This document shows, piece after piece, positions 15,853-28,700 of a DNA stretch of 64,000 nucleotides. How positions within the stretch are numbered: the first letter of the stretch is position 1; the number at the start of each line of letters is the position of its first letter. Position numbers and translations under genes: made by a program. Below the pieces are notes generated by a model. The model saw only the letters and a program-made list of their open reading frames with translations. It had not been told where the DNA came from and ran no database searches. Origin of the DNA: Pseudomonas khavaziana (lineage in GTDB: Bacteria; Pseudomonadota; Gammaproteobacteria; Pseudomonadales; Pseudomonadaceae); assembly GCF_019145205.1 (NCBI RefSeq), contig NZ_JAHSTT010000007.1, forward strand, positions 1 to 64,000, written 5' to 3'.

Positions 15853-17811
15853 TCAATCCCGGGCCAGTGCCTCTATCGGGTCCAGGCGCGCCGCATTCCG
15901 TGCCGGCACAAACCCGAACACAATGCCAATCAACGTCGAGCAGGCAAACGCGGTAATGATCGAGCCCAGCGAAAACACCATTTCCCACTCCTTCACAAAC
16001 AGCGAAAACAGATAGCCAATGGCGTAGGACAACGAGATCCCGATGATCCCGCCGATCAGGCACACCATCACCGCTTCCACCAGAAACTGCTGGCGAATAT
16101 CCGACTGACGCGCACCCACCGCCATGCGAATACCAATTTCGCGGGTGCGCTCGGTGACCGACACCAGCATGATATTCATCACGCCAATGCCGCCCACCAG
16201 CAAAGAAATCACCGCGATCAACGACAACAGCAACGCCAGGGAACGGCTGGTTTTCTGCACCGTCTGCATGATGCTGTCGAGGTTGTTGGTGAAGAAGTCC
16301 TTGGTGCCGTGGCGTTGCAGCATGAGCTTGTTGACGTTGTCTTCCACCACCTTGCTTGGCTGGCCGTCCTTGATGCGTACGGTGATGCTGTCCAGGTGGC
16401 GCTGGCCCAGCAAGCGCCCCGCCGCCGTTTCGTAAGGCACCCAGACGTTCAGCGCCTTGCTGGCGGCGAACATGTTTTTATTGTCCGCCGTTACACCGAT
16501 CACCGTGCACGGCAGGTTGCCCACCAGGATCACCTGGCCCAGCGGGTCGATGTTCGGCCCGAACAAACGGTGGCGGGTATTGTGATCGATCACCACCACT
16601 TGGGCCTGGCGTCGCGCATCGCTTTCACTGAAGGCGATGCCCGCTTCGAGCTTGAGGCCCTTGACCTTGAAGTAGCGATCGCTGACCCCGTTGACCTGGG
16701 CATCGAGGTCGATATTGCCGAAGCGCAGCAGCAGGTTGCGGCCCACCACCGGCGTGGCGCTGTCCACGTAATACAGCTGGTTCAATGCCTCCACATCCGA
16801 GGGCATGAGGGTCTCGATGGCCGATGCGCGACTGTCACCAAAACTGGTACCGGAAAAGATGTCGATGGTGTTGCTGCCGATGGCCTGGATGTCCTTGAGC
16901 ACATAGCGCTTGGCCCCTTCACCGATGGCCGAGATCGACACCACCGAGGTGATACCGATGACGATGCCGAGCATGGTCAGCAAGGTGCGCATGCGATGGG
17001 AAATCAGCGCGACCCAGGCCATGTTGAAGGCTTCCTTGAACAACCCCAGGCTTGCCACCAGGCGCCGAGCGCCGCTGCGCCTGGGCTCGATCGGCGCCTC
17101 GCTGGGCAGCTCCAGGCCGACGCTGTCGTTGGTCTTGTCGCTGATGATCTGGCCGTCACACACCTCGACGATACGCTGGGCATTGGCTGCGACCTTGGGG
17201 TCATGGGTGACAATGATCACCGTGTGCCCGGCCGCGTGCAGCTCGGCGAGGATGCGCATCACCTCTTTGCCGCTGTGGGTATCAAGGGCGCCGGTGGGCT
17301 CGTCGGCCAGGATCACCTCGCCGCCGTTCATCAAGGCCCGCGCAATACTCACCCGCTGCTGTTGCCCACCGGACAACTGGCTTGGCCGGTGGCTGACGTG
17401 GCCTGACAGCCCCAGACGAGCCAGCAACTCACGGGCGCGGCTGTGCCGCTGGCTCTCCGGCGTACCCGCGTAGATCGCCGGCATTTCCACGTTGTGCAAC
17501 GCGCTCAGGTGGGCGAGCAAATGGTAGCGCTGGAAGATAAAGCCAAAGTAGTCACGCCGCAGCTCCGCCAGTTGCTCATCGCCCAGGGAGCGGGTTTCGA
17601 TGCCGTTGATCTTGTAGCTGCCGGCGGTGGCGTAGTCCAGGCCGCCGAGGATGTTCATCAGGGTCGACTTACCCGACCCGGAGGCGCCGATGATCGCGAG
17701 CATTTCCCCGGCATGAATGCTCAGGTCGATGCCCTTGAGCGCGATGAATTCGCGCTCGCCGGCCATGAAGCTGCGGGTGATGCCCTTGAGTTCCAGCAGG
17801 GGTTGGGTCAT
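15853..17811 (-). CDS. macB: MacB-type ABC exporter (ATPase-permease fusion)
   Basis: A 652-residue protein. Residues 1 to about 230 are an ABC ATPase with Walker A GASGSGKS, signature LSGGQQQR and Walker B VILADEPTGALD. The rest is a MacB/FtsX-type permease: a membrane segment near 275, a large periplasmic domain, and three more segments near the C-terminus. It works with the MacA adaptor and an outer-membrane channel to expel periplasmic substrate, here probably the lipopeptide, because macAB follows viscC on the same strand, as in SBW25. It starts 3 bases after the macA stop codon. Confidence 0.93.
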   Translation of the reverse strand: MTQPLLELKGITRSFMAGEREFIALKGIDLSIHAGEMLAIIGASGSGKSTLMNILGGLDYATAGSYKINGIETRSLGDEQLAELRRDYFGFIFQRYHLLAHLSALHNVEMPAIYAGTPESQRHSRARELLARLGLSGHVSHRPSQLSGGQQQRVSIARALMNGGEVILADEPTGALDTHSGKEVMRILAELHAAGHTVIIVTHDPKVAANAQRIVEVCDGQIISDKTNDSVGLELPSEAPIEPRRSGARRLVASLGLFKEAFNMAWVALISHRMRTLLTMLGIVIGITSVVSISAIGEGAKRYVLKDIQAIGSNTIDIFSGTSFGDSRASAIETLMPSDVEALNQLYYVDSATPVVGRNLLLRFGNIDLDAQVNGVSDRYFKVKGLKLEAGIAFSESDARRQAQVVVIDHNTRHRLFGPNIDPLGQVILVGNLPCTVIGVTADNKNMFAASKALNVWVPYETAAGRLLGQRHLDSITVRIKDGQPSKVVEDNVNKLMLQRHGTKDFFTNNLDSIMQTVQKTSRSLALLLSLIAVISLLVGGIGVMNIMLVSVTERTREIGIRMAVGARQSDIRQQFLVEAVMVCLIGGIIGISLSYAIGYLFSLFVKEWEMVFSLGSIITAFACSTLIGIVFGFVPARNAARLDPIEALARD

Positions 17812-17814
17812 GGC

Positions 17815-18966
17815 TCAGCTCCCCGCCACGGCCGGTGTGGCATCACCGATCACCACCTTGTCGCCCTCGACCAGGCCGTCGAGGATCTGCACCTTGACGT
17901 TGTTATTGATGCCGGTCTTGACGTTGCGCGCTATGGCCTTGCCCTTGGCATCCAGCACCCGCACCGAGTAACTGCCATCGGCATTACGCGCCCCCAGTGC
18001 CGCCACTGGCACCATCAGCGCAGCTTGGGCGGTGTCGAGCACGATACGCACCTGGGCGGTCATGGCAATACGCAGCCGGTGGTCGGGGTTGGGCACGTCG
18101 AACAACGCGTTATAGAACACCGCGGTGTTCTGCTTGGGCGTGCCGGCGGTCTGGGTTTCGAGGAAGTTCTGCGGTGCCGGCTCAGTGCCACGCAGTTTGG
18201 CGTAATAGCGCTTATCCGCCTCGCCGAGGATGGTGAAGTACACCTGCTGGCCAGGGCTGATGTGAATCACATCCGCTTCCGAGACCTGGGCTTTGACGGT
18301 CATGGTGTCCAGGTCGGCCAGCTTGAGCAGCACCGGCGCCAGCTGGTTGGCGATCACGGTCTGGCCTTCCTGGGTGACGATACCCACCACATCGCCGTCG
18401 ATGGGCGCATTGATGCGGGTATAGGCCAGGTTGACCTTGGCGGTGTCGATCTGGATGTGTGCGCTTTTGATCTGTGCATCCAGGGACAACAGGTTGGCCT
18501 GCTGCACCTGGAAACTTGATTCGGCATCTTCGAAGTCCTGGCGCGACACCGACTCATCCACCTGCAGGCCTTTGTAGCGTTCGTACACCGACTTGGCCTG
18601 CCTGAGCTGCGCCGCCGTGGCACGGCGCTGGGCCTGGAGGTTCTCTTCATCGACCTGGGCTTTGCGCAGGGTGTTTTGCAGGATCAGCGGGTCGATTTCG
18701 GCGAGCCACTGGCCCTTTTTCACCTTGTCGCCGACTTTGACCTTGAGGGACTTTAATTGGCCCGAGACCTGGGCGCCGACGTCGACTTGCTTGATGCCTT
18801 CGAGCAGGCCGGTGGCCAATACGGCGTTTTCGATATCGCCGCGTTCGGCGCTGGCGGTGAGGTATTGGGGAGCGTCGGCGGGGGCCTTTACGGTGTAGAT
18901 GATCAGGCCGATGGCCACGGCCAACACTGCCAGAAGGCCGATTTTGCGAAATTTAGACGTTTGCAT
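17815..18966 (-). CDS. macA: MacA-type periplasmic adaptor of the lipopeptide exporter
   Basis: A 383-residue HlyD/RND-type membrane fusion protein. It has one N-terminal membrane anchor (residues about 10-28), a lipoyl half-motif (VGAQVSGQLKSLKVKVGDKV), a long alpha-helical hairpin (about 90-190), the second lipoyl half (INAPIDGDVVGIVTQEGQTV), and beta-barrel and membrane-proximal domains. It bridges MacB and an outer-membrane channel. The 753-base gap to viscC is filled with repeats, so cotranscription with viscBC is uncertain. Confidence 0.92.
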   Translation of the reverse strand: MQTSKFRKIGLLAVLAVAIGLIIYTVKAPADAPQYLTASAERGDIENAVLATGLLEGIKQVDVGAQVSGQLKSLKVKVGDKVKKGQWLAEIDPLILQNTLRKAQVDEENLQAQRRATAAQLRQAKSVYERYKGLQVDESVSRQDFEDAESSFQVQQANLLSLDAQIKSAHIQIDTAKVNLAYTRINAPIDGDVVGIVTQEGQTVIANQLAPVLLKLADLDTMTVKAQVSEADVIHISPGQQVYFTILGEADKRYYAKLRGTEPAPQNFLETQTAGTPKQNTAVFYNALFDVPNPDHRLRIAMTAQVRIVLDTAQAALMVPVAALGARNADGSYSVRVLDAKGKAIARNVKTGINNNVKVQILDGLVEGDKVVIGDATPAVAGS

Positions 18967-19020
18967 AGTTGGCTTCTTGATTGAGTACAGATCCGTTACT
19001 TGGGTAAACGTGGCTTACAA

Positions 19021-19310
19021 TGTGGGAGGGGCGGTGCGACGTTTCGACTTGCTCCCGATGGCGGCCTGACAGCCGACCAGGATGCTGGATTGGTTTGCGT
19101 ACATATCCATTGTTTAGGTAACGGCCACTATTGGTTCCGCTCTTACAGCGGCTCACTTTTGAAAAGCCCAAAAGTAAGCAAAAGGCCTTCGCCCCACCAC
19201 TCGGCACCTCGCTTAGGCTCGGTGTGCCCGTAATCCGACAGGTATTTGGGGGGCCGCCTGAGATCAAAAGCAGATCAAGATCAAGAGCGGCTCGCTTCGC
19301 ATCGTGGTTA
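19021..19310 (+). repeat. Long palindromic repeat, copy with deleted central stem
   Basis: It begins with a REP interrupted by about 17 extra bases, runs through the CCACTCGGCACCTCGCTTAG block, and ends with GATCAAAAGCAGATCAAGAT. Half of the central stem (GTAATCCGACAGGTATTTGG) and all of its partner are missing. A further REP follows at 19311-19333. Confidence 0.75.
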
Positions 19311-19390
19311 CCAGGGGCAAGCCCCCTCCCGCATTTCTTACGGTACCCGGCCTCACCACCCGGTCGGCTATAAGGCCGCCGCGCTTTGTT

Positions 19391-19699
19391 TTTGATCTGG
19401 AATCGCCCCGTTAAACCACGCTGGCCGAACGCAGGTTTTGGAGCGTGGGTAACCCGGCAGGACGCCGGGTTAGCCGCACTGGGCCATGGATGGCCCATTG
19501 CGGCGGCCCACGCTCCAAAACCTGCGTTCGGGCACACCGAGCCTGGGCGAGGTGCCGAGTGGTGGGGCGAAGGCCTTTTGGTTACTTTTGGGCCTTTCCA
19601 AAAGTGACCCGCTGTAAGAGCGGAACCATAAGTAGCCGTTACCGCAGCAACGGATATGTACCCCGAACGACCACCATCGAGGACAAGCCCCCGCCCACA
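19391..19699 (-). repeat. Long palindromic repeat, complete copy in reverse orientation
   Basis: This copy lies head-to-head with 19021-19310 in the gap between macA and viscC. Its central stem pairs CGAACGCAGGTTTTGGAGCG (from 19426) with the complement near 19508. A degenerate REP ends it. No gene is present in 18967-19719; a long open frame there is repeat sequence. Confidence 0.75.
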
Positions 19700-19719
19700 T
19701 TCGGACCGGTACACAGCCA

Positions 19720-22700
19720 TCAAGACACCACCTCCCCAACCGCCACGCGCTCAACCCACCACTTAGCCAACCCCGACACATTCGGCGCCTTGAGCAAGGT
19801 GAAATGATTCCCCCCGCCATACCAAACCTCCAACCCACTCCCCTGCCTTCTCCACCCCTCAATCATCAATCCCTGTTCACGCTGGTTCCCCGCCGCATCC
19901 AACGCCGGATCCTGCGCCAACACCAAGCGCACCACACCATCAAACCGAGCCTGCGGCCGATAAACCGTACGCAACGCCGCCGCATACGTGCGCGCCGGCC
20001 CGTCCATGGCGTCCACGGCAGCCCGTGCCGGCAGCAACCCGACGCCGACCATCCCCGCATGCAACCATTGCCGCTGCGCCACCTCATCCCGCCCGGCAAA
20101 ATCCACCGGATCAATCCCCAGGGACTCTCCTGCCGCCAACTGCATCGCCTCGATCAACCGCAACAACGCTGCCGTCGAGGTATACGGCTTGCCGGCCCGC
20201 CCCGGCGCCTCACTGTCGATCACGGTCAACGAGGCCACCTCGCGCCCCATGGCCTGCAAGCGCAGCGCCATCTCCAGCGCGACCCAGCCCCCAAACGAAT
20301 GCCCGACCAGATGTACAGGCCCCTGGGGGCGCTCCAGCTCCAGCGCCGCCAGATAACACTGCGCTGCCGCCTCAACCTGGCTATGGGGTACGGCCTGCCC
20401 ATCCAGCCCGCGGGGCTGCAAACCCAACAGCGGCCAGTCACGCCCCAGGGCCTCGCTCAAGCCCACAAACCCGGTCACGCTGTCACCGGCCCCCGGCACG
20501 CAGAACACCGGAGCATGGGCGGCGCGCCCACTCTGGATACGCAACAGGGGTTGATGCACCGCGCAACTTACCGGCGTACTCGCCGCCAGTGCCGCCGTGA
20601 TCGCCCGGCCAAGGCCCTGGATATGCGGCGCCTGCATCATGCTCTGGTGATCCCCCGGCACCTCCACCTGGCGCAGTTGCCCTGGCGCCAGGGCGATATC
20701 CCACCCCAGCGCACTGCTGCGCCGCGACAACTCGGTGGGACGTTGCTCGGCGCTGAACAGGTGCACCGGTATCGGCAGCGGGAACAGGCTGTAATGGGCC
20801 AGCGCGTGCCCATGCCCGACTTCCCGCTGGATAAAGCTCAGCAGGTCAGCGTCCGTCGCCGCCGCCATTTGCGCGTATAGCAGACCTTCATCGCGACAGC
20901 GTTGCAGCACAGCCGCAAAGTCCAGCTGTCCAATCTGCGCCTCCAGTTGTTCAAGGCTTGCCAGCTCATTCACACCTCCCTGTGCTTTCCAATACGCGCT
21001 GCACTGCAACAGCAAATGCCGCGTGAATGCCTGCGGCCCGCTCCAGCGCGCCTTGCCCTGGTCGGTCATGCGCGGCACATAGCTGTCGATCAAGCCGAGG
21101 AAAGCCACGGTCTCGTCCAGCCCCAGCAGTTGCATGGCGATTTCATAGGCCAGCACACCGCCAAACGACCAGCCCGCCACACGGTACGGGCCGTGGGGCT
21201 GTCGCTCGCGGATCAGCCCGACCATGCGCGCCGCCAGGCCTTCCATGCTGTCCAGGTGCGCCTCGCCCAGCGCCAGGCCTGGCAGGCCATAGATCGGATA
21301 ATCGCCGGGCAGGTGCTGGCCCAGGGCCGGGAAATACACGTCCATGCCGCTGAACTCATGTACCAGGAACAGCGGTGCCTGGGAGCCACTGCTACGCACG
21401 GTGATCACCGCCGTGTCAGGCAGTGCTTGATCCCCACGCTGGCGCAGCAACGCCGCGACCGAGGCCACGCTGGCATGTTCGAACAGTTCGGCCAACGCCA
21501 GCGGCAGCCCGGCTTCGTCGAGCAAATTGACCAGGCGAATCGCCAACAATGAATGCCCGCCCAGCTCGAAGAAACTGTCGTGCCGCCCCACGTGCTCAAG
21601 CTTCAATACCTCGGCCCACAACTGGGCCAGGGTCTGCTCCAGGGCATCGGCCGGCGCTTCAAACGTGCGGCTGGTCGAGGCTTCCCAGGCTGGCGCAGGC
21701 AAGGCTTTACGGTCGACCTTGCCATTGGCGGTCAACGGCAGCTGCTCAAGCGCCACGTAGGCGGACGGCATCATGTAGTCCGGCAATTGCGCCTGCAGAT
21801 ATGCACGCACCTGTTCAATGCCTACGGGTGCGCCTGCCCAGGTGAAATAGGTCACCAGGCGCTTGTCCCCCGGCACGTCTTCACGGGCCAGCACCACGGC
21901 CTCCTGGATGCCGTCGAACGTCGCCAGCCGGGCTTCGATTTCACCCAACTCAATGCGAAAACCACGGATCTTCACTTGGTCATCGTTACGCCCGATGCAC
22001 TCCAGCAAGCCGTCGGCCGTCCAGCGTCCGAGGTCGCCGGTGCGGTACATAAGGGCGGTTGGGTTGAACGGGTCCTGCACGAACTTTTCGGCGGTCAACT
22101 CAGGACGATTCAAATAGCCTTTGGCAACACCGTCGCCGCCGATGCAGATCTCACCAGTGACGCCCAGGGGCAGCGCCTGCAACTGCGTATCCAGCACATA
22201 CACCTGGGTATTGGAGATCGGCCGGCCCACCGGCACGCTGTCGGCGTCAGCGGCGAGCGCACGCACTTCATAGGTGGTGGCGTAGGTGGTGGTTTCGGTC
22301 GGCCCATAGCAATGCACCAGGCGCAGCGCCGGTGCCTGCGCCAACAGGTTGCGGAAGGCTGCCGGGTCGGCACGCTCGCCACCGCACAGCAGGATGCGCA
22401 AGCCGGCCAGGGCCTGTGGAATCAGTTGCACATACTGGTTGAACAGCGCGGTGGTGACAAACAACACCGTAGCGCCCTGCAAGGCCACGCCGAAGGCGGT
22501 CGGGTCGAGCAAGGTCCCATGGTCGATCACCTGCACCTGGCCGCCGTTGAGCAACGGCCCCCAGACGTCCATGGTGCTGGCATCGAAAGCCGGGTTCGAG
22601 GCGAAGGCCACGCGGTCACGGGTATTGAAATCGGCATAGCCGTTGTTGAGCACCAGGCGCGTGATGCCGCGATGGGGCACCAATACACCCTTGGGCGTGC

Positions 22701-25700
22701 CGGTGGAGCCGGAGGTGTACATGATGTACGCCACGCTGTCCGAGGACGGCGACAGGTCCGGGTTGTGGTGCGGTTGCGCGTCGAGGGCCAGGGTGTCCAG
22801 GTCCAGGCGGCGCGCGCCGTTATCTGCCGCACACTCGCTGCGGGTCAGCAGCCAGGCCGCACCACTGTCTTGCAGCATAAAGCCCTGGCGTTCTGCCGGT
22901 GCGTTGATGTCCAACGGCACATAGGCGGCGGCGCACTTGAGGATCGCCAGTTGGCTGACCAGCAAGTCCAACGAGCGCGGCAGCAGGATCGCCAGGTTAT
23001 CGCCCGGTTGCACACCCAGGCCAAGCAGATGATGGGCCAGGCGGTTAGCGCGCCTATTGAGCTCGGCGTAGCTGACCTGCTGCTCGCCATGCAACACCGC
23101 CACGGCGTCGGGCCGCGCCTGGGCCTGGGCTTCGAACAGGCGCTGCACCGTATGTTCATGGGGGAAGCTGCGGTTGCTGGCGTTGAAACCCTCGAGCAGT
23201 TGCTGGCGTTCGGCCTCGGGCAGGATCGGCAAACGGCTGATGGCGATGTCGCGGTGGTCTTCCAGGGCCTGCACCAATTGCGTCAGCGCAATCTCCAGGT
23301 ACGCGCACAAACGCTGGGCGCCCTGCCCCATGGCCGTCAGGCGGAAGCCTTCACCGAGGTCGTCCACGCTGATCGCGACCCCGTAATGGGTGTGCTCCTG
23401 GGCCTTGAGCAACTCGATGCCCTGCCACGCCACAGCTACACCACCCGCCTGGGTTGCGCTATGGCGATAGTTGAAAAGCACGTTGAACAATGGCGTCGCC
23501 AGGGGCACGCCGCTGCAACGCTGGGCCAATGCCAGGGGCGCGTGCTCATGGCTGAGCAGTTGGTTCAGGCGTCCATGGGTGGCACGCAGTGCCGCCAGCA
23601 CCGAGTGCTCACCCAGGTCGACCCGCAGCGGCAAGGTATTGATAAACACACCCATGGCCCGCTCGGCGCCTTCGCCGCCTTGCAGGCGGCCGAGCAGCAC
23701 CGTACCGAACACCACTTGCTCACGGTCGCAGACCTTGCCCAGCACATGGGCCCAGGCCAGATGCATCAGGCTGGCCGCACTGACGCCTGCCTGGCGGGCC
23801 TGGCCGCGCAGGCGCTGGCTCAGCGACGGGTCGAGGCTCAGTTGCGTGTGCTCATCGGCGCCGAGGTGAGGAACGTCAGTCGGTTCGTCGATATCAGCGA
23901 GCATCTCGCGGAAAAACCGCTCGTGATCAGCCGCACCCGAACGGGTCTGCACCACGTAGTTGCGATACGGCACGGGCGCGTCCAGGGCATCCTCGGTACC
24001 CAGCAGGAACGCCTGCATTTCATGCTGCAGAATCTCCAGGGCGATATGGTCCATCACCAGGTGGTGGAACAACAACGTCGCCACCACCCGTTGCGGTTCC
24101 TCGGCGTACACCAGTCGCATCAGCGGCGCCTGGCCGAGGTCCAGGCGTTGCGGCAAGGGCCCGCTTTCAATGCTGAGGGAGGCATGCCGCCACACCACTT
24201 GCACCGGTTCTTCCAGCCCGTCCCAATGCAGGGATGAGCGCAAAATGTCGTGGCGCTGGATCACTGCCTGCAACGCACGGGCGAATGCCTGCAGACGCAC
24301 GCGGCTGTCGAAGGCAAACTGGGCCTGCAGCACATAGTCATCGCTGCCCTGTGCAGCGCGATGCTGATACAGGATGCCAGCCTGCAATGGCGCCAGCGGG
24401 TAAATATCCTGCACATTCGCCGCGCCGCCCGGGATGCAGGCAACGATGCGCTCAATAGCCGCTTGGTCGAGGTCGATCAGCGTCAGCATGTCTGGGGTGA
24501 TGCGCACGCAGTCGGCCGCGATGCGATTGGCCGGCACCGCCACTTCACGCCCGCCGCCCAATGCCGCCGCCAGGGCCGACAAGGTCGGTTGGCCAAACAG
24601 CGCTTTCACATCCGCCGACAAACCCAGCCGCCGCAGGCGCCCCATCAGGCTGACCGCCAGCAGCGAGTGGCCGCCCAGCTCGAAGAAGTTGTCGTGCCGG
24701 CCCACGCGCTCCACGCCAAGCAACTCGGCCCACAACGCGGCCAAGGTGATTTCGGTGTCGCCCTGGGGCGCCTCGTATTCACGCACCATCAGGGCATCCA
24801 GGCCCGGCGCCGGCAGCGCCTTGCGGTCAAGCTTGCCGTTGGGGCTCAGGGGCAAAGCGTGCAGATGCACGAAGCTGGCCGGCACCATGAACTCCGGCAA
24901 GTGCAGCAGCAAATGGGCGCGCAGGTGTTCAACCTCGGTGGGCAGGCCGGTGTAATACGCGATCAAGCGCTGCTCGCGGGCAATCACCGCGGCTTCCTGG
25001 ACCGCTGGATGCTCGGTCAGGCGCGCCTGGATTTCCCCCAGTTCGATGCGCAGGCCACGGATCTTCACTTGGTCATCATTGCGCCCCAGGTACTCGATAT
25101 TACCGTCCGGCAAATAGCGCCCCACGTCACCGGTGCGGTACATGCGCCCCGGCATGAATGGATCATCGACAAAGCGCTCGGCGGTCAGCTCGGCCCGGTT
25201 CAGGTAACCGCGCGCCACTTGCACACCAGCGATGAACAACTCGCCTACCACGCCCAACGGCACCGGCTGCAACTGCCCGTCCAGTACGTACAAGCGCGTA
25301 TTGGCAATCGGCTTGCCGATAGGCGTGTTGTCGGGCACGTCAGCGCCTGCGCAGTCCCACGCGGTAACGTCCACCGCTGCTTCGGTGGGCCCGTAGAGGT
25401 TATGCAACTGGCTACCCGGCAATTGCTGCTTGAAGCGCCGCACCAGGCTGCCCGGCAGCGCTTCACCGCTGCACATCACCCGCACCAGCCCTGCTGCCTG
25501 GCTGACATCGCCATGGGCCAGGAACACGTCGAGCATCGACGGCACAAAATGCAGGGTGGTGATGTTTTCTGCCGCGATTACTTCGCACAGGTACTCAGGG
25601 TCTTTATGCCCGCCAGGGCGCGCCATGACCAGGCGTGCACCCGTGCACAGCGGCCAGAAGAATTCCCATACCGACACGTCGAAGCTGAATGGGGTTTTCT

Positions 25701-28700
25701 GCAGCACCGTATCGCTGGCCGTGAGCCCGTATTCGTCCTGCATCCACAGCAGGCGGTTGACTACCCCGGGGTGTTCGTTGATCACGCCCTTGGGCTGGCC
25801 GGTGGAGCCGGAGGTGTAGATCACGTAGGCGGCCACACTGGCCACATCAAGGTTGCTGATGGGCTGGTGCTGCCAGGTGGGTTGGTCCAGATTGATCACC
25901 GGCACGTCACCCAGCAAACCCAGGGTGCTGCCTTGGGCCAGCACCACCGTGGGCGCGCTGTCGTGCAGCATGTAGGCGATACGCTCCAGCGGGTACGCCG
26001 GGTCCAGCGGCACATAGGCGGCGCCGGCCTTGAGGATGGCGTACAGACCGATGACCATGTCCACGCCACGCTCCACACAGATGGCTACCCGCGCCTGCGG
26101 CTGCACCCCGAGAGCTTGCAGGTGGTGGGCCAATTGGTTGGCGCGGGCGTTCAGTTCGGCATAGGTCAGCTGCTGCTCGCCCGCCTTGAGGGCAATGGCG
26201 TCAGGGCTGCGGGCTACTTGCGCTTCGAACATGCCATGCAGGGTCTGGTCGAGGTCGTAGTGCACCGCGGTGGCGTTGAAATCCACCAGCAATTGCCGAC
26301 GCTCACGCTCATCCACCAGCGGCACATGCGCCAGCACCGCCTGGTCGTTAGCGACCATGGCCTGCAGTACGCGGGTGAAGTAGCCGACATAACGCTGCAG
26401 GGTCGACTCATCGAAGAGCGCCACGGCATATTCCAGCGCACCGAGAATGCTGCCCTGCACTTCGCCCAGGTTCAGCGACAGGTCGAACTTGGCAAAGTGG
26501 CTGTTCTCGACAATGCCTTCCAGGGCCAGGTCGCCCAGCGCCAAGGTCGGTGCGCTGCTGTCCTGCCAGCTCAGCAGGGTCTGGAACAACGGGCTATGGG
26601 CCAAGCTACGCGGCGGCCGGGTGATTTCCACCACCTGCTCGAACGGCAGGTCCTGATGGGCCTGGGCGGCCAGGGTCAGCGCCTTGACCCGTGCCAGCAA
26701 CGCCTCGGTGCTCAGCTCGCCCGAGGTATCGATACGCAACGCCAGGGTGTTGACGAACAGGCCGATCAACCCTTCCACTTCGGTACGTGTGCGGTTGGCC
26801 ACCGGCGTACCGATCACCAGGTCATCCTGCCCGGACAGGCGCGCCAGCAACGCGGCCCAGGCGCTCATCAAGGTCATGTACAAGGTGGTGCCATGGCGTT
26901 GGCTCAAAGCCTTGAGCCCGGCGGTGAGGCGTTCATCCAGGCGTACTTCGACGCTGCTGCCGGCGTAGTCCTGCTGCGCCGGACGCGGGCGGTCGGTAGG
27001 CAAGGTCAGCAATGCCGGGGCGCCGGCCAGGGCCTGCTGCCAATAGCTGCTCTGGCGGTGCAGGACTTCGCCGCTCAACCATAGGCGTTGCCATACGGCA
27101 AAGTCGGCGTACTGGATCGGCAACGGCGGCAGCGGGTCGGCGTGGCCGTGACTGAAGGCTTGGTACAGCGCCATCAGTTCGCGGGTCAGAACACCCATGG
27201 ACCAGCCATCGGAGACGATATGGTGCAGGGTGAGCAACAGCACATGGTGATCGTCGGCCATCACCACCAGGCGCCCGCGCAGCAATGGGCCACGCTCGAG
27301 GTCGAACGGCGCCGAGGCTTCGCCGTGGATCAGCGCGTCCAGGGCTTGCTGGGGTTGCGGGTGGCGGCGCAGGTCCTGCACTTGCAGGGCTTGCAGTTCT
27401 TCGGCGGGCACGATCAGCACCTGGGCCTGATCGCCGTTCTGGGCGAAACGGCTGCGCAGGGTTTCATGCCTCGAGACGATGCGCGCCAAGGCCCGTTGCA
27501 GCGCCTGCACATGCAACTGCCCACGCAAACGCAGACCGATGGGAATGTTGTAGGCGGTGTTGGCACCTTCCATCAACGCCAGGAACCACAGGCGTTGTTG
27601 GGCAAACGACAGCGGCATGTCGTCATCACGATTGGCCGGCAAAATATCCGGCAAGGTGCTGCGCCCGGCCTGGGCCAGCAGCTCGGCGACCGCCGTCAGT
27701 TCAGCATTGGCAAACAAATCGCCCAGCGCCAATTCCACTCCCAGGCGCTGGCGGACCTGGGAAACCATGCGCATCGCCAGCAGCGAGTGCCCGCCCAATT
27801 CGAAGAAGTGGTCACGCCGCCCAACCCGCTCTACCTGCAATACCTCGGCCCAGATCTGCGCCAGCAGCGTTTCGATCTCGCCCTGGGGCGCGGCGTATTC
27901 GCGGGTGAACACCGCGGCCATGTCCGGCGTCGGCAGGGCCTTGCGGTCGAGCTTGCCATTGGCAGTCAGCGGCAGCGCGTCGAGCTTCATGAAAGCGACG
28001 GGCACCATGTAGTCCGGCAAGTGCGCCACCAGGTGGGCACGGATCTCGCTTATCGTCAGCGCATCGAGTTGCGGGTTCTCAGTGAAATAGGCCAACAGCC
28101 GTTCTTCACGCACCAGCACCACCGCTTCCAGGATGCCCGGCAATTGGTTGAGCCGGGTTTCGATTTCGCCCAGTTCGATACGCACGCCGCGGATTTTCAC
28201 CTGGTCATCGTTGCGCCCCAGGTACTCGATCGTGCCGTCCGGCAGCCAACGCGCCAGGTCGCCGGTGCGGTACATGCGCCCCGGGTTGAACGGGTCGCGC
28301 AGGAAGCGCTCGGCGGTCAGCTCCGGACGGTTCAGGTAACCACGTGCCACGCCCTTGCCGCCCACGTACAGCTCACCCGCAACACCCAACGGCACCGGGC
28401 GCTGCTGGTCGTCGAGCAGGTACACCGCGGCATTGGCGATGGGCTTGCCGATATGCAACGGCTGGCCCGCCTCGACCTTGCCGGAAGTGGCCACCACCGT
28501 GGCTTCGGTGGGCCCGTAGTTGTTGATCAGCTCAAAGCGCTGCGCCCGGCCGAACTGGCGCAGGCGATCGCCGCCGACCAGCAGGGTGCGCAAGGTCGGG
28601 TGCTCGATGTTCTGGCTGAACGCATACTCGGCCACCGGCGTGGGCAGAAAGCTCACGTCCAGGGGCTGTGCGCACCACCAGGCCAGCAGCGCGTCGATGT

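Noticed and set aside
18953..19723. A 256-codon frame on the minus strand between macA and viscC.
   Set aside because: It consists of the two long repeats and REPs, and similar open frames recur in other repeat copies.
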